NCBI GenBank assembly: GCA_913056125.1
Contig: CAJXNC010000004.1
Span: 62,001 to 126,000, forward strand
Reading direction: 5' to 3'
Source: an uncultured Altererythrobacter sp.
GTDB lineage: Bacteria > Pseudomonadota > Alphaproteobacteria > Sphingomonadales > Sphingomonadaceae
DNA: 64,000 bases
Made by a program: the position numbers and the translations under genes. The notes under the pieces are model-generated. The model was not told the origin of the DNA, did no database searches, and saw only the letters and a list, made by a program, of their open reading frames with translations. Shown piece after piece: positions 35,308-43,550 of this stretch; within the stretch, counting starts at the first letter, position 1; each line of letters starts with the position of its first letter.

Positions 35308-35804
35308 AGTCGCTGCGGTTCGCCGCTGCCTGCCCTTTGCTGCTGGTCGTGGCGGCTTGCGATAGCGATGCGCCGCCGCCTGCTGCCGAAGCTACCGAGA
35401 TTCCTGACGAGCTGGCCGGCGATGTGCTGCCTGCAATCGAGGTCGAGGAAGGGCTTGGTACGCCGTTGGAAGAGCGCGTGGCCACGCTCGGCCTGATGAA
35501 CAAGCGCAACAACTCTTCACGCGATATCGAGCTCAAGCCCGGCGAATCCCAACGTATCGACGATGTCATTGTCCGCCTAGCGAGCTGCGAGCGGACCGCG
35601 CCGTGGGAGGACCCACCGCAAACAGGCGCATTCGTCCAGGTGCTGGTACAGGAACGCGAATCCGCCGGGTCTGATCCGGAATGGAATCAGGTCTTCTCCG
35701 GCTGGCTGTTCAAGGAAACGCCCAGCATCAATGTGGTCGAACATCCGGTCTACGATGTCTGGGTCAAGGATTGCGCGATGAGCTTTCCGGGCGAAGAAGG
35801 CTGA
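35304..35804 (+). CDS. DUF2155 family exported protein
   Basis: 166 residues from a GTG overlapping the NDUFA12 stop. A signal peptide with a cysteine (LLVVAACDSDAPP; lipobox VAAC) suggests a lipoprotein. The DUF2155 core is LKPGESQRIDDVIVRLASCE, APWEDPPQTGAFVQVLV, VFSGWLFKETPSINVVEHPVYDVWV and KDCAM. NDUFA12-DUF2155-aat is a common alphaproteobacterial neighbourhood. Its last 55 bases overlap the convergent aat gene. Confidence 0.88.
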   Translation: MKSLRFAAACPLLLVVAACDSDAPPPAAEATEIPDELAGDVLPAIEVEEGLGTPLEERVATLGLMNKRNNSSRDIELKPGESQRIDDVIVRLASCERTAPWEDPPQTGAFVQVLVQERESAGSDPEWNQVFSGWLFKETPSINVVEHPVYDVWVKDCAMSFPGEEG

Positions 35805-36484
35805 TCGGAACGGGCTTCCTCCAACAGGGCCTGGTTCGCATCCACTTCTGCCAATAGGGCCTGATAGGCGCCGGGCAGGTCGGCTTCACCGCCTTCCCGC
35901 GCAGCTGCTGCCAGCAATTGCAGATATTCATCCCTGCTGACGGTCCTCGCGCCCATCGACGAGAGATGCCCTGTAAGGAACTGGCAATCGAGCAGGCGAA
36001 ATCCCGCCCTGCGCATCAGCGCGACAAGCCAGGCCAAAGCCACTTTCGAGGCATTGTCCGCGCGGCTGAACATGCTCTCTCCGCAGAAGGCGCGATCGAA
36101 GCTGACGCCGTAGAGTCCACCGACCAGTTCCCCATCGAGCCAGCATTCCACCGAATGGGCGTGGCCCGTCTCATGCAGCGCGATGTAGCTCTTTTCGATT
36201 CGATCGCTGATCCAGGTGTCGGGGTGGTCGGGCCGCGGGGCGGCACAAGCCCGGATGACGGCTGCGAAATCCCGGTTCACCGTCATGGCGAAGCGGTCCT
36301 GCTTGATCACCTTGGCCAGCGAGCGCGAGACATGTAGGCCGTCCAGCGGAATGATTGCGCGTTCGCGCGGCTCGACCCAGAATAACTCCTCGTCGTCGCG
36401 CGCATCAGCCATCGGAAACACACCGCTGCGATAGGCCAGCAGCAGCATCTCGACCGGCAGGACATAGGGCAGTGGCGCGTGCAT
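35750..36484 (-). CDS. aat: Leucyl/phenylalanyl-tRNA-protein transferase
   Basis: Adds Leu or Phe from charged tRNA to N-terminal Arg/Lys of proteins, marking them for ClpS/ClpAP degradation (N-degron pathway). Recognised from the start LLLAYRSGVFPMADARDDEELFWVEPRERAIIPLD, read here in pieces: YRSGVFPMAD, WVEPRERAIIP, then HAHSVECWLDGELVGGLYG and GESMFSRADNASKVAL. 244 residues. It overlaps DUF2155 tail to tail by 55 bases. The next gene upstream is tRNA-Trp. Confidence 0.93.
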   Translation of the reverse strand: MHAPLPYVLPVEMLLLAYRSGVFPMADARDDEELFWVEPRERAIIPLDGLHVSRSLAKVIKQDRFAMTVNRDFAAVIRACAAPRPDHPDTWISDRIEKSYIALHETGHAHSVECWLDGELVGGLYGVSFDRAFCGESMFSRADNASKVALAWLVALMRRAGFRLLDCQFLTGHLSSMGARTVSRDEYLQLLAAAAREGGEADLPGAYQALLAEVDANQALLEEARSDQPSSPGKLIAQSLTQTS

Positions 36485-36563
36485 TGCGGGAGCTTTATCA
36501 GAGGCAAGCTTTCTCGTCGCTTGCCATTCTTCTCCACCCGCTATAGAGGCGCACTCCGCCTGC

Positions 36564-36639
36564 AGGGGTGTAGCTCAGTTGGTAGAGCATCGGTCTCCAA
36601 AACCGAGGGCCACGGGTTCGAATCCTGTCACCCCTGCCA
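36564..36639 (+). tRNA. tRNA-Trp (anticodon CCA)
   Basis: Complete 76-base cloverleaf: acceptor AGGGGTG with CACCCCT, discriminator G, encoded CCA. Anticodon stem TCGGT/ACCGA with loop CTCCAAA gives CCA. T-arm GGTTCGAATCC. In many alphaproteobacteria tRNA-Trp precedes secE-nusG; here secE lies 2.9 kb downstream with three genes in between. Confidence 0.97.
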
Positions 36640-36671
36640 TTTCCTTCCCGCTCTGAACGAATGGGTCGCGC

Positions 36672-37334
36672 TTAGTCCGCGATCTTGCTCAGCGAGAAGG
36701 AGACATATCCATTGCTGTCGAGTGTCAGATAGTCGAACTTCCAGTTCCGCTTGATGCAGAACTCGTTGACCGCTGCGATCACGCCGAAGACGACCGGCGT
36801 GTAGATATTGCCGAGGCAATAGTCGTCGCCGAGAATGCGACCGCCCGATTTGACCTTGCGTTCGGCCAGAAGCAATTCGTCGCGCGTGGTCTCGTAGGAA
36901 TGGTTGGTGTCGATATAGACCCAGTCGAAATGTTCGTCCGGGAAGGTGGCGAGGACATCGGTCGAATAGCCGAGGTTTATCTCGACCAGCCCTTCCTCGA
37001 TCTGACTTGCAAAGCGACTTTCGACCCTTTTTCGCGAAGCGATATATTGCTCCTGCTCCCAGGCATCGACCAGGTGCAGTTTCTTCGGCTTTACGATGTC
37101 GAGGATCTTCTGCGAATAATCGCCTTGCGCCACGCCAATTTCCGCCGCGACCGAGTTCTTGGGAAGCGTTTCCAGCAGTGCTTCGCGATGCGGGAGCAGT
37201 TTGCTGCCGGCGGTATGCTTGGCTTCGAGGTTTGCTTGCGGCATGGCGGCCCGCATCGCGCGGCGCTTGTTGCGCATCGGCGCGGCAGCAAGATTATACC
37301 CCGTTTTCAGAATTTTACGTGCCGTACCCAGCAT
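36672..37334 (-). CDS. Class I SAM-dependent methyltransferase
   Basis: 220 residues. A basic N-terminus precedes a methyltransferase fold of the Methyltransf_24 type: VAAEIGVAQGDYSQKILD as SAM loop (EIGVAQGDYS), HLVDAWE as second motif, FDWVYIDTNHSYETTRDEL as acidic motif, GGRILGDDY as later strand. The substrate cannot be told; such enzymes often act on sugars or small surface metabolites. It is monocistronic, convergent with tRNA-Trp. Confidence 0.82.
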   Translation of the reverse strand: MLGTARKILKTGYNLAAAPMRNKRRAMRAAMPQANLEAKHTAGSKLLPHREALLETLPKNSVAAEIGVAQGDYSQKILDIVKPKKLHLVDAWEQEQYIASRKRVESRFASQIEEGLVEINLGYSTDVLATFPDEHFDWVYIDTNHSYETTRDELLLAERKVKSGGRILGDDYCLGNIYTPVVFGVIAAVNEFCIKRNWKFDYLTLDSNGYVSFSLSKIAD

Positions 37335-37548
37335 CTATGTCTTTCCTGATCTGATCGGAGCGCCGCTCTTAGCATGCTTGGCCGCGCTGTGAACGGCAAA
37401 CTGCGCCCGACGGCATTTGCGCAGATTCTTGTGGAACATGCGCTTCGCCTGCTTTGAGAATCAGCGGGAGGCGGAATAGCCGAATAGCGTCGGAGCTTGT
37501 TTCGGCTGGGAACCGCAAAGCGCGGTGAAGGGCAAAAGGAGCAGTCAG

Positions 37549-37695
37549 ATGGCAAATCTCTTGGGTTCGGTCCGGTCGGGACCTTCACGGCGCACCAAGC
37601 CGCAGGTCGACATGGCATTTCCGCACAATTCGCATGGCCGCATCCTGCCGATGGAGGAACCGGGTTTCCTTGCGCGGCTTTTCCGCCGCAACTGA
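37549..37695 (+). CDS. 48-residue basic small protein
   Basis: A short ORF (ATG at 37549) with a strong ribosome-binding site AAAGGAG about eight bases upstream. The product begins MANLLGSVRSGPSRRTKPQ and ends with a basic amphipathic tail GFLARLFRRN. It lies in a 416-base gap between two genes facing away, so its own promoter must be in 37335-37548. No family is recognised. Support is the ribosome-binding site, the ATG and codon pattern typical of the region. Confidence 0.6.
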   Translation: MANLLGSVRSGPSRRTKPQVDMAFPHNSHGRILPMEEPGFLARLFRRN

Positions 37696-37750
37696 GCGGA
37701 GCCTGGCGCCACCCCAAAGGATCACAGCGATCGTCGAAGGGGCCGGAGTA

Positions 37751-39325
37751 TCAGTATTCCTCCGGTTCTTCCGGCGTCTCGGCATGATGGTCAGGCCCGG
37801 CCTTCCGGTCGCCCTTTGCCAGCTTGAATACCACGCCCGAGAGCAGGGCCAGCGCCAGCAAATTGGGCAGCGCCATAGCGGCGTTAGAAATATCGCCCAG
37901 CCGCCAGACCTCTTCCGACGGACGTGAGGCACCAATGAATATCCCCAGGCACCAGATTATGCGCCAGCCGAAGTGAAGCTTCTTTTCACCGCCACGAGTT
38001 GATCCCGGTACGCGGTCGTAGAGAAAGGTGATCGCCCTCTCTCCGTAATAGGACCAGGTCAGCAGCGTGGTGAAGACGAACAGGATCAGCGCCAGCGAGG
38101 CGATCAGCGTGCCGATCGGGATGGTGCCGACGTCGAACGGGAAGGCCGCGGCAAAGGCGCCGCTGGTCATGGCGAATCCGGTCAGGTCCGATTGCCAGGC
38201 ATGAAGCACCGGTTCGCCAGCGCCTGTGAAATCGCCTTCCACGGTCAGGATCACCAGCGCGGTCATGGTGCAGATCACGATGGTATCGATGAAGGTGCCG
38301 AGCATGGCCATACGGCCCTGCTGTTCGGGATCGTCGGTCTGCGCCACGGCATGGGCGATCGGAGTCGAACCCTGCCCCGCCTCGTTCGAGAACAGGCCGC
38401 GCGCCACGCCCGCACGGATTGCGATGATGATCGCAGCGCCTACGAATCCGCCGGTCGCGGCTTGGGGGTTGAAGGCACCGTGGAAGATGCGCGCGAAGGT
38501 TTCCGGGATATCCTGGATGTCGAGCAGGATCGCGATCACCGCCATGACGATATAGGCGCCGGCCATGAAGGGGACGACCTTCTCGGCCACATTGCCGATC
38601 GACTTGATGCCGCCAATAATGACGACGAACACGGCGACGGCGACGACAATCCCGCCGATCCATTCCTCGATGCCGAACAATTCGTTGAGGCCGTCAGCCA
38701 CGGCGTTGGACTGGATCGCATTGCCGGTAACGAGGGCGGAGAATAGCGTGCCGATGCAGAAAACGATGGCCAGCCAGGTCCATTTCGGGCCGAGGCCGAT
38801 CATGATGTAGCTCATCGGGCCGCCGCGATAGACGCCGTCACTGGTCTTTTCGCGATAGCGGATCGCCAGCGAGCCTTCGGCAAAAGCCAGCGCCATGCCG
38901 ATCAGCGCGGTGATCCACATCCAGAAGATCGCGCCAGGCCCGCCCAGCGCGATGGCGGTGGCGACACCTGCCAGGTTGCCTGTGCCGACCTGGCCGGAAA
39001 GCGCGGTCGAAAGGGCGGCAAAGGGGCTGATCTCGCCAGCGCCGGTGCCCTTGCGGCTCTTGAACAGGCCGGCAAAGGCGCTGCCCAGCTTGACGATGGG
39101 GTAGAAGCGCAGGCCCACCATGGTCCAGATGCCGATGCCGAACAGGATGATCACCATTGGCGGGAAGGGCAGAACTTCCTGTCCGTTCCACAAACCCGCC
39201 CAGATGAAGTCCGAGACATTGGTGACGTGGTCGAGGAATGTGAGCGACTGCTGCGTTTGTGCCAAGGTGGCGACCCCCTCTACTGATCCCTTGAAGCACC
39301 GGAGGCTATCGGCAAGGCGCGCCAC
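37751..39325 (-). CDS. Sodium:alanine/glycine symporter (AGCS family)
   Basis: Sodium-coupled uptake of alanine or glycine. About eleven membrane helices. AGCS landmarks are FAALSTALSGQVGTGNLAGV with the GTGNLAGVATAI signature, MWITALIGMALAFAEG, GGPMSYIM, and RGLFSNEAGQGSTPIAHA. 524 residues from GTG at 39325. Start choice is uncertain: a TTG near 39259 has a purine-rich stretch upstream, and the first membrane helix begins only after residue 50. Confidence 0.92.
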   Translation of the reverse strand: MARLADSLRCFKGSVEGVATLAQTQQSLTFLDHVTNVSDFIWAGLWNGQEVLPFPPMVIILFGIGIWTMVGLRFYPIVKLGSAFAGLFKSRKGTGAGEISPFAALSTALSGQVGTGNLAGVATAIALGGPGAIFWMWITALIGMALAFAEGSLAIRYREKTSDGVYRGGPMSYIMIGLGPKWTWLAIVFCIGTLFSALVTGNAIQSNAVADGLNELFGIEEWIGGIVVAVAVFVVIIGGIKSIGNVAEKVVPFMAGAYIVMAVIAILLDIQDIPETFARIFHGAFNPQAATGGFVGAAIIIAIRAGVARGLFSNEAGQGSTPIAHAVAQTDDPEQQGRMAMLGTFIDTIVICTMTALVILTVEGDFTGAGEPVLHAWQSDLTGFAMTSGAFAAAFPFDVGTIPIGTLIASLALILFVFTTLLTWSYYGERAITFLYDRVPGSTRGGEKKLHFGWRIIWCLGIFIGASRPSEEVWRLGDISNAAMALPNLLALALLSGVVFKLAKGDRKAGPDHHAETPEEPEEY

Positions 39326-39527
39326 GCGCCAGCCCTAATGTTGCAGAAGTAACCGGTATTCTTGCTCGAAAGAGGCAGTCTTGCCAACCGCGCGGGACGC
39401 TCCTAAATACGGTCGGACTTCCGACATCGGAGCATCGCAGCCCCTCCCGATAACTAGATCGGGGCGGCGATGGGCCTATGGCGAAAGGCAAATGCGATTT
39501 TTTGCGAAACGGAACTGAGGCAAAACA

Positions 39528-39731
39528 ATGGCCAAGGACGGCAAGACAAGCCCGGGTGAGTTCATCCGCCAGGTGCGTTCGGAAACCTCGAAAGTGGTTT
39601 GGCCGACGCGCGAGGAGACGATCCGCACGGCGATCTTCGTCTTCATCATGATGCTGATCCTTTCGCTGTTCTTCCTCGGCGTCGATTCGCTGTTCGGCGC
39701 TGCAGTGCGCTGGCTGCTTTCGCTGGCCTGA
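39528..39731 (+). CDS. secE: Preprotein translocase subunit SecE
   Basis: 67-residue single-helix form. The conserved amphipathic region FIRQVRSETSKVVWPTREET precedes one membrane helix (about 35-60). Essential SecYEG clamp component. Start is supported by GAGGC upstream and by family length. secE-nusG order is conserved. Confidence 0.96.
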   Translation: MAKDGKTSPGEFIRQVRSETSKVVWPTREETIRTAIFVFIMMLILSLFFLGVDSLFGAAVRWLLSLA

Positions 39732-39769
39732 TCTTCGCCCAACCGATTTGATACGAAAGAGATTCTGAG

Positions 39770-40306
39770 ATGGCCCGCTGGTACATCATTCACGCTTATT
39801 CCGGCTTCGAGAACAAGGTGCGCGATTCGATCCTCGCCGAGGCGGAGCGTCTTGGCCTGTCCGAAGGCGTCGAAGAGGTCGAGGTTCCGACCGAGACGGT
39901 GACCGAAGTGAAGCGCGGCAAGAAGGTCCAGGTCGAACGCAAGTTCATGCCCGGCTACGTGCTGGCCAAGCTGAACATGACCGACGATATCTACCACCTG
40001 GTCAAGAACACGCCCAAGGTGACCGGCTTCCTCGGCGCCAACAACAAGCCGCAGCCGATCTCCGAGAAGGAAGCGGCGCGCTATTTCGGCGGCGTGGAAG
40101 AGGCCAAGTCCGCTCCCAAGAAGCAGATCAGCGTCGATTACGAGATCGGCGACCAGGTCAAGGTGCTCGAAGGCCCCTTCGCCAGCTTCAACGGCGTTGT
40201 CGAGGAACTCGATTTCGACAAGCAGAAGGTCAAGGTTTCGGTCTCGATCTTCGGTCGCGCAACCCCGGTCGAGCTCGAATTCGAACAGGTCGAACTGGTC
40301 AAGTAA
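39770..40306 (+). CDS. nusG: Transcription termination/antitermination factor NusG
   Basis: 178 residues. NGN domain WYIIHAYSGFENKVRDSI with conserved FMPGYVLAKLNM and KVTGFLG; C-terminal KOW domain DQVKVLEGPFASFNGVVEE. Binds RNA polymerase, Rho or NusE. 38 bases after secE. A mismatched hairpin (40306-40333) follows without a T-tract and overlaps the end of the convergent CPBP gene. Confidence 0.97.
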   Translation: MARWYIIHAYSGFENKVRDSILAEAERLGLSEGVEEVEVPTETVTEVKRGKKVQVERKFMPGYVLAKLNMTDDIYHLVKNTPKVTGFLGANNKPQPISEKEAARYFGGVEEAKSAPKKQISVDYEIGDQVKVLEGPFASFNGVVEELDFDKQKVKVSVSIFGRATPVELEFEQVELVK

Positions 40307-40331
40307 GGTCCGGGAGCACTGCCTCCCGAAC

Positions 40332-41096
40332 CTATCCCGAATACCAGCCCAACACCTCGGCATAGCCAAGGCTCAGCATAATCGTATCGACCAGGCCGTG
40401 GGCAATGATCGCTGCCCATAGCCTGCCGCCCATATGCATGCGCAACCAACCCAGGAACAGGCCAACGCTACCCGTTATGAGCACACCGCCCCAGCCCTGA
40501 TAGGCATGGGGCAGGCCGAAGACGAATGCCTGTACGAACAGGATGAGCAATGTCCTTCCGCGTAGGCCCGAAAGGCGTGACAGGCGATCCATCAGGAAGC
40601 CGCGCCAGAGCATTTCTTCGCCGAAAGCGGCGCTGCACCAGGCGACCAGCACGATCCACATGGCAAAAGCGGCGGGGCTTTCGGTGGCGTATTGGATTAC
40701 GCTTTCAACTTCCGGGCTTGGGAGGCCCAGAAATTCGACTACCTGCGCCCCGCCAGCGAAGATCAGAAGGATAATGGCGGTCCCGGCCACGCCCCAAGTG
40801 AATGTGCGAGCCCAGCTTTCGGGGCGCGCGAAATTGAACGCTTGCGCTACGGCGCGATCTCGTCGCAGCCATAGCCATGCGACGAACAGCGCGCCGACCA
40901 TGCTGAAAAGGGCGGAAAGCGCCAGTGAAACGGAGGTTTGCCGGACACCGGGCAAGTTGCCGTCCATGTTGCCAAAATCGAGGATCGGGATGACAGAAGC
41001 GCCCAGGAAGACCAGCAGGACGGTGAAGGACTGCAGCAGGAAACGCCACCAAGTCAGGGGTCTTGCGGGGGATGGTTGATCGATCTCTTCGGTCAT
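40332..41096 (-). CDS. CPBP-family intramembrane glutamic protease
   Basis: ATG at 41096 gives 254 residues with about seven membrane helices. CPBP/Abi active-site motifs are GEEMLWRGFLMDRLS (EExxxR), FGLPHAYQG (FxxxH) and AAIIAHGLVDTIML (HxxxD). Relatives process prenylated proteins or serve in bacteriocin immunity; the substrate here is unknown. It lies in reverse orientation between nusG and rplK, which normally adjoin. Confidence 0.88.
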   Translation of the reverse strand: MTEEIDQPSPARPLTWWRFLLQSFTVLLVFLGASVIPILDFGNMDGNLPGVRQTSVSLALSALFSMVGALFVAWLWLRRDRAVAQAFNFARPESWARTFTWGVAGTAIILLIFAGGAQVVEFLGLPSPEVESVIQYATESPAAFAMWIVLVAWCSAAFGEEMLWRGFLMDRLSRLSGLRGRTLLILFVQAFVFGLPHAYQGWGGVLITGSVGLFLGWLRMHMGGRLWAAIIAHGLVDTIMLSLGYAEVLGWYSG

Positions 41097-41292
41097 GAGA
41101 TCCAGCTTAGGGACTGCATCACTGTTTTGGCCAGTCGCCTCCCCGTGAATTGCTTGCCTTTTACACGCCATTCGACTAGGCGCGTGCCTTCGCGAATGCG
41201 AATCCATGCGGGAGGCCCATCGAAAGGCCGTTTGTACCGCTTACCATGAGCTGGCTCGGAAGAGGCAGCGACAGTGAGAAAGGAGTGGCCTC

Positions 41293-41724
41293 ATGGCCAA
41301 GAAGATCGACGGCTATATCAACCTGCAGGTTCCTGCCGGTGCCGCAAACCCGTCGCCGCCCATCGGCCCCGCACTGGGCCAGCGCGGTGTCAACATCATG
41401 GAATTCTGCAAGGCCTTCAATGCTGCGACCGACAGCATGGAGAAGGGTGCGCCGATCCCGACCAAGATCACGGTCTATGCCGACCGTTCGTTCACCTTCG
41501 TCACCAAGACGCCGCCTGCCAGCTTCCTGCTGAAGAAGGCCGCCAAGCTGAAGTCCGCTTCCAAGGAACCGGGCAAGGTCGTGGCCGGCAAGGTGACCAA
41601 GTCTCAGGTGAAGGAAATCGCCGAAACCAAGATGGCGGACCTGAACGCGAACGATATCGACCAGGCCATGAAGATCATCGAAGGCTCCGCGCGTTCGATG
41701 GGCCTCGAAGTGGTGGAGGGCTAA
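41293..41724 (+). CDS. rplK: Ribosomal protein L11
   Basis: 143 residues. [33 protein letters not shown] and [14 protein letters not shown] are diagnostic. Part of the GTPase-associated centre of the 50S subunit. AAAGGAG seven bases upstream. Followed four bases later by rplA. Confidence 0.98.
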   Translation: MAKKIDGYINLQVPAGAANPSPPIGPALGQRGVNIMEFCKAFNAATDSMEKGAPIPTKITVYADRSFTFVTKTPPASFLLKKAAKLKSASKEPGKVVAGKVTKSQVKEIAETKMADLNANDIDQAMKIIEGSARSMGLEVVEG

Positions 41725-41728
41725 GCAC

Positions 41729-42421
41729 ATGGCAAAGCTGACCAAGAAGCAGAAGACCGTCGCCGCTCTCGATGCAGAGAAGCTGTACACGGTGGATGAA
41801 GCCATCGCCCTGCTGCGCGAGCACAAGGCGAAGTTCGACGAGACCGTCGAAGTCGCCATGAACCTGGGTGTCGACCCGCGCCATGCTGACCAGATGGTTC
41901 GCGGCATGGTGTCGCTGCCTTCGGGTACGGGCAAGGACGTCAAGGTCGCCGTTTTCGCCAAGGGGGACAATGCCGAGAAGGCTATCGCTGCTGGCGCCGA
42001 CAAGGTCGGCGCGGAAGACCTGATGGAAGACATGCAGGCCGGCAATCTCGATTATGACCGCGTGATCGCCACGCCGGACATGATGGGCGTCGTCGGCCGC
42101 CTCGGCAAGGTGCTGGGCCCCAAGGGCCTGATGCCGAACCCGAAGCTGGGCACCGTTACCCCGAACGTGGAACAGGCCGTGAAGGACGCCAAGGGCGGCC
42201 AGGTCGAATTCCGCGTCGAGAAGATGGGCATCATCCACTCGGGTATCGGCAAGCTGTCCTTCAAGGACGAAGACCTGAAGAAGAACTTCGAGGCACTGAC
42301 CCAGGCAGTGGTCAAGGCCAAGCCGTCGGGCGCCAAGGGCAAGTTCGTCAAAAAGGTCTCGCTGACCTCGACCATGGGTCCGGGTCTCAAGCTCGACCTG
42401 GCGGAAGTCGAAGGCGCGTAA
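41729..42421 (+). CDS. rplA: Ribosomal protein L1
   Basis: 230 residues. The family core is [42 protein letters not shown] and [15 protein letters not shown]. Binds 23S rRNA at the E-site stalk and represses its own operon. Unlike the usual order, rplJ-rplL do not follow; a terminator lies 34 bases downstream. Confidence 0.98.
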   Translation: MAKLTKKQKTVAALDAEKLYTVDEAIALLREHKAKFDETVEVAMNLGVDPRHADQMVRGMVSLPSGTGKDVKVAVFAKGDNAEKAIAAGADKVGAEDLMEDMQAGNLDYDRVIATPDMMGVVGRLGKVLGPKGLMPNPKLGTVTPNVEQAVKDAKGGQVEFRVEKMGIIHSGIGKLSFKDEDLKKNFEALTQAVVKAKPSGAKGKFVKKVSLTSTMGPGLKLDLAEVEGA

Positions 42422-42454
42422 GCCTTCCTAATCCAGGCAAACCGAAAAACGCAG

Positions 42455-42480
42455 ACGGGGCTCCATTCGGGGCCCCGTTT
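42455..42480 (+). terminator. Rho-independent terminator of rplKA
   Basis: A 9-pair stem (42455-42463 with 42470-42478, one G-T pair) with a six-base loop and a short T run. It closes the rplK-rplA transcript. Confidence 0.75.
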
Positions 42481-42775
42481 CGTATCCAGGCGCCGATTCA
42501 TCGGCGTATTGCTGGCACGATTGCTCGAAAAAGCGGGGATAACGCTGCGCGCACCGTGTGCTTTCAGTCAAACACTCTATTTTAGTACCTTGCCTCTAGA
42601 GTTGTGCGCTCGCCGCGCCCGGCATGCGGGATTGCGTCAGGTGGCGGCAGGTGTAAGCGGCGTCGCGCTGATCGACGGTTGGCCGAATAGAACCAGTCAT
42701 CCATCCTTGCTTGGTCTGGATGAACGTAGGGCCGGGGGAGCGATCCTCCGGCCCTTTTGCTGCCCGCAATGTGAT
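42481..42775 (+). ncRNA. Candidate structured RNA between rplA and cinA
   Basis: About 295 bases without a credible gene. Near its end are two hairpins in tandem: a perfect 7-pair stem TCATCCA/TGGATGA (42697-42703 with 42717-42723), then a 10-pair GC-rich stem at 42729-42754 followed by TTTT. The second is a plus-strand terminator, but rplKA already has its own terminator at 42455. This suggests a separate plus-strand RNA. An AT-rich patch near 42570-42590 (TATTTT at 42578) could be its promoter. It could also be a relict ribosomal-protein leader. 5' end unknown. Confidence 0.35.
42729..42758 (+). terminator. Plus-strand rho-independent terminator without an obvious gene
   Basis: A 10-pair stem (one G-T pair) with six-base loop AGCGAT and TTTT tail. 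On the opposite strand there is no T-tract, so it does not serve cinA, which ends at 42776. Confidence 0.7.
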
Positions 42776-43540
42776 TCAAATCCCGCCGGGCGTGAAGTCC
42801 AGCCCGAGCTCGCCCAGCGCCTCGCACAGCGTGTCGACGCAGCTGTCCAGCGTTTCGCGGTCGGTCGAGCGGATCACGAAATTGGCGCCGGTCTTGCCTT
42901 CGCGGAAGAAAGGATAGGAGCCGATCTGCGCGCCTTCGTGGGCCTTCTCCACTTCGCGCAGCACATCGGCGACTTCGCTCTCCTTGATCCACCCGCCAAT
43001 CGTTTCGGATAGAAGCGGGGCGCCGCCTTCAAGCGTGCCGGTCAGTGCATCGAGCATTTGCGCTGTAATGCTCGGTACGCCCGCCATCAAATGGACATTG
43101 CCGGCCTTGATGCCAGGCGCCGCGGACATGCGATTGGGGATCAGGTCGGCGCCTTCTGGAACACGCGCCATGCGCAGCCGCGCCTCAGTCAGCCCGCCAT
43201 CCCGGTCCTTGTAATAGTCCTCCAGGATCGCGCGTGCTTCGGGATGGATGACGACCGGCACGCCCAGCGCCTGCGCCACCGCATCGACGGTGATGTCGTC
43301 ATGCGTCGGGCCGATCCCGCCGGTTGTGAAGAGATAGTCATGCTTCACCCGCAGCGCGTTCACTGCCTCGACGATGGCGTCCATATCGTCCGAGACGACG
43401 CGCACTTCATGCAGGCGAATGCCCTGCACCTGGAGCCAGCTGGCAACCTGCGCGATATTTTTGTCATGCGTCCGGCCCGAGAGGATCTCGTCACCGATCA
43501 CGACCATAGCGGCTGTCCAGATGCGGTCGGGCGTCGTCAT
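42776..43540 (-). CDS. CinA-like molybdopterin-binding domain protein
   Basis: 254 residues from ATG at 43540, matching the N-terminal (MoCF/MoaB-like) domain of CinA only. AAMVVIGDEILSGRTHDKN is the start signature, and LFTTGGIGPTHDDITVDAV the conserved loop. The nicotinamide-nucleotide deamidase domain of full CinA is absent, as in many alphaproteobacterial stand-alone versions. The role is probably nucleotide pyrophosphatase/repair. It is last of a metF-folD-monooxygenase-cinA series on the minus strand. Confidence 0.85.
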   Translation of the reverse strand: MTTPDRIWTAAMVVIGDEILSGRTHDKNIAQVASWLQVQGIRLHEVRVVSDDMDAIVEAVNALRVKHDYLFTTGGIGPTHDDITVDAVAQALGVPVVIHPEARAILEDYYKDRDGGLTEARLRMARVPEGADLIPNRMSAAPGIKAGNVHLMAGVPSITAQMLDALTGTLEGGAPLLSETIGGWIKESEVADVLREVEKAHEGAQIGSYPFFREGKTGANFVIRSTDRETLDSCVDTLCEALGELGLDFTPGGI

Positions 43541-43550
43541 GCTAACTCGA

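Noticed and set aside
40306-40333. Hairpin after nusG as a terminator
   Set aside because: It has an internal C-A mismatch and no T-tract on either strand, so it is not called.
42509-43012. 167-codon plus-strand open frame between rplA and cinA
   Set aside because: It overlaps the end of cinA, has no ribosome-binding site and a composition typical of shadow frames.
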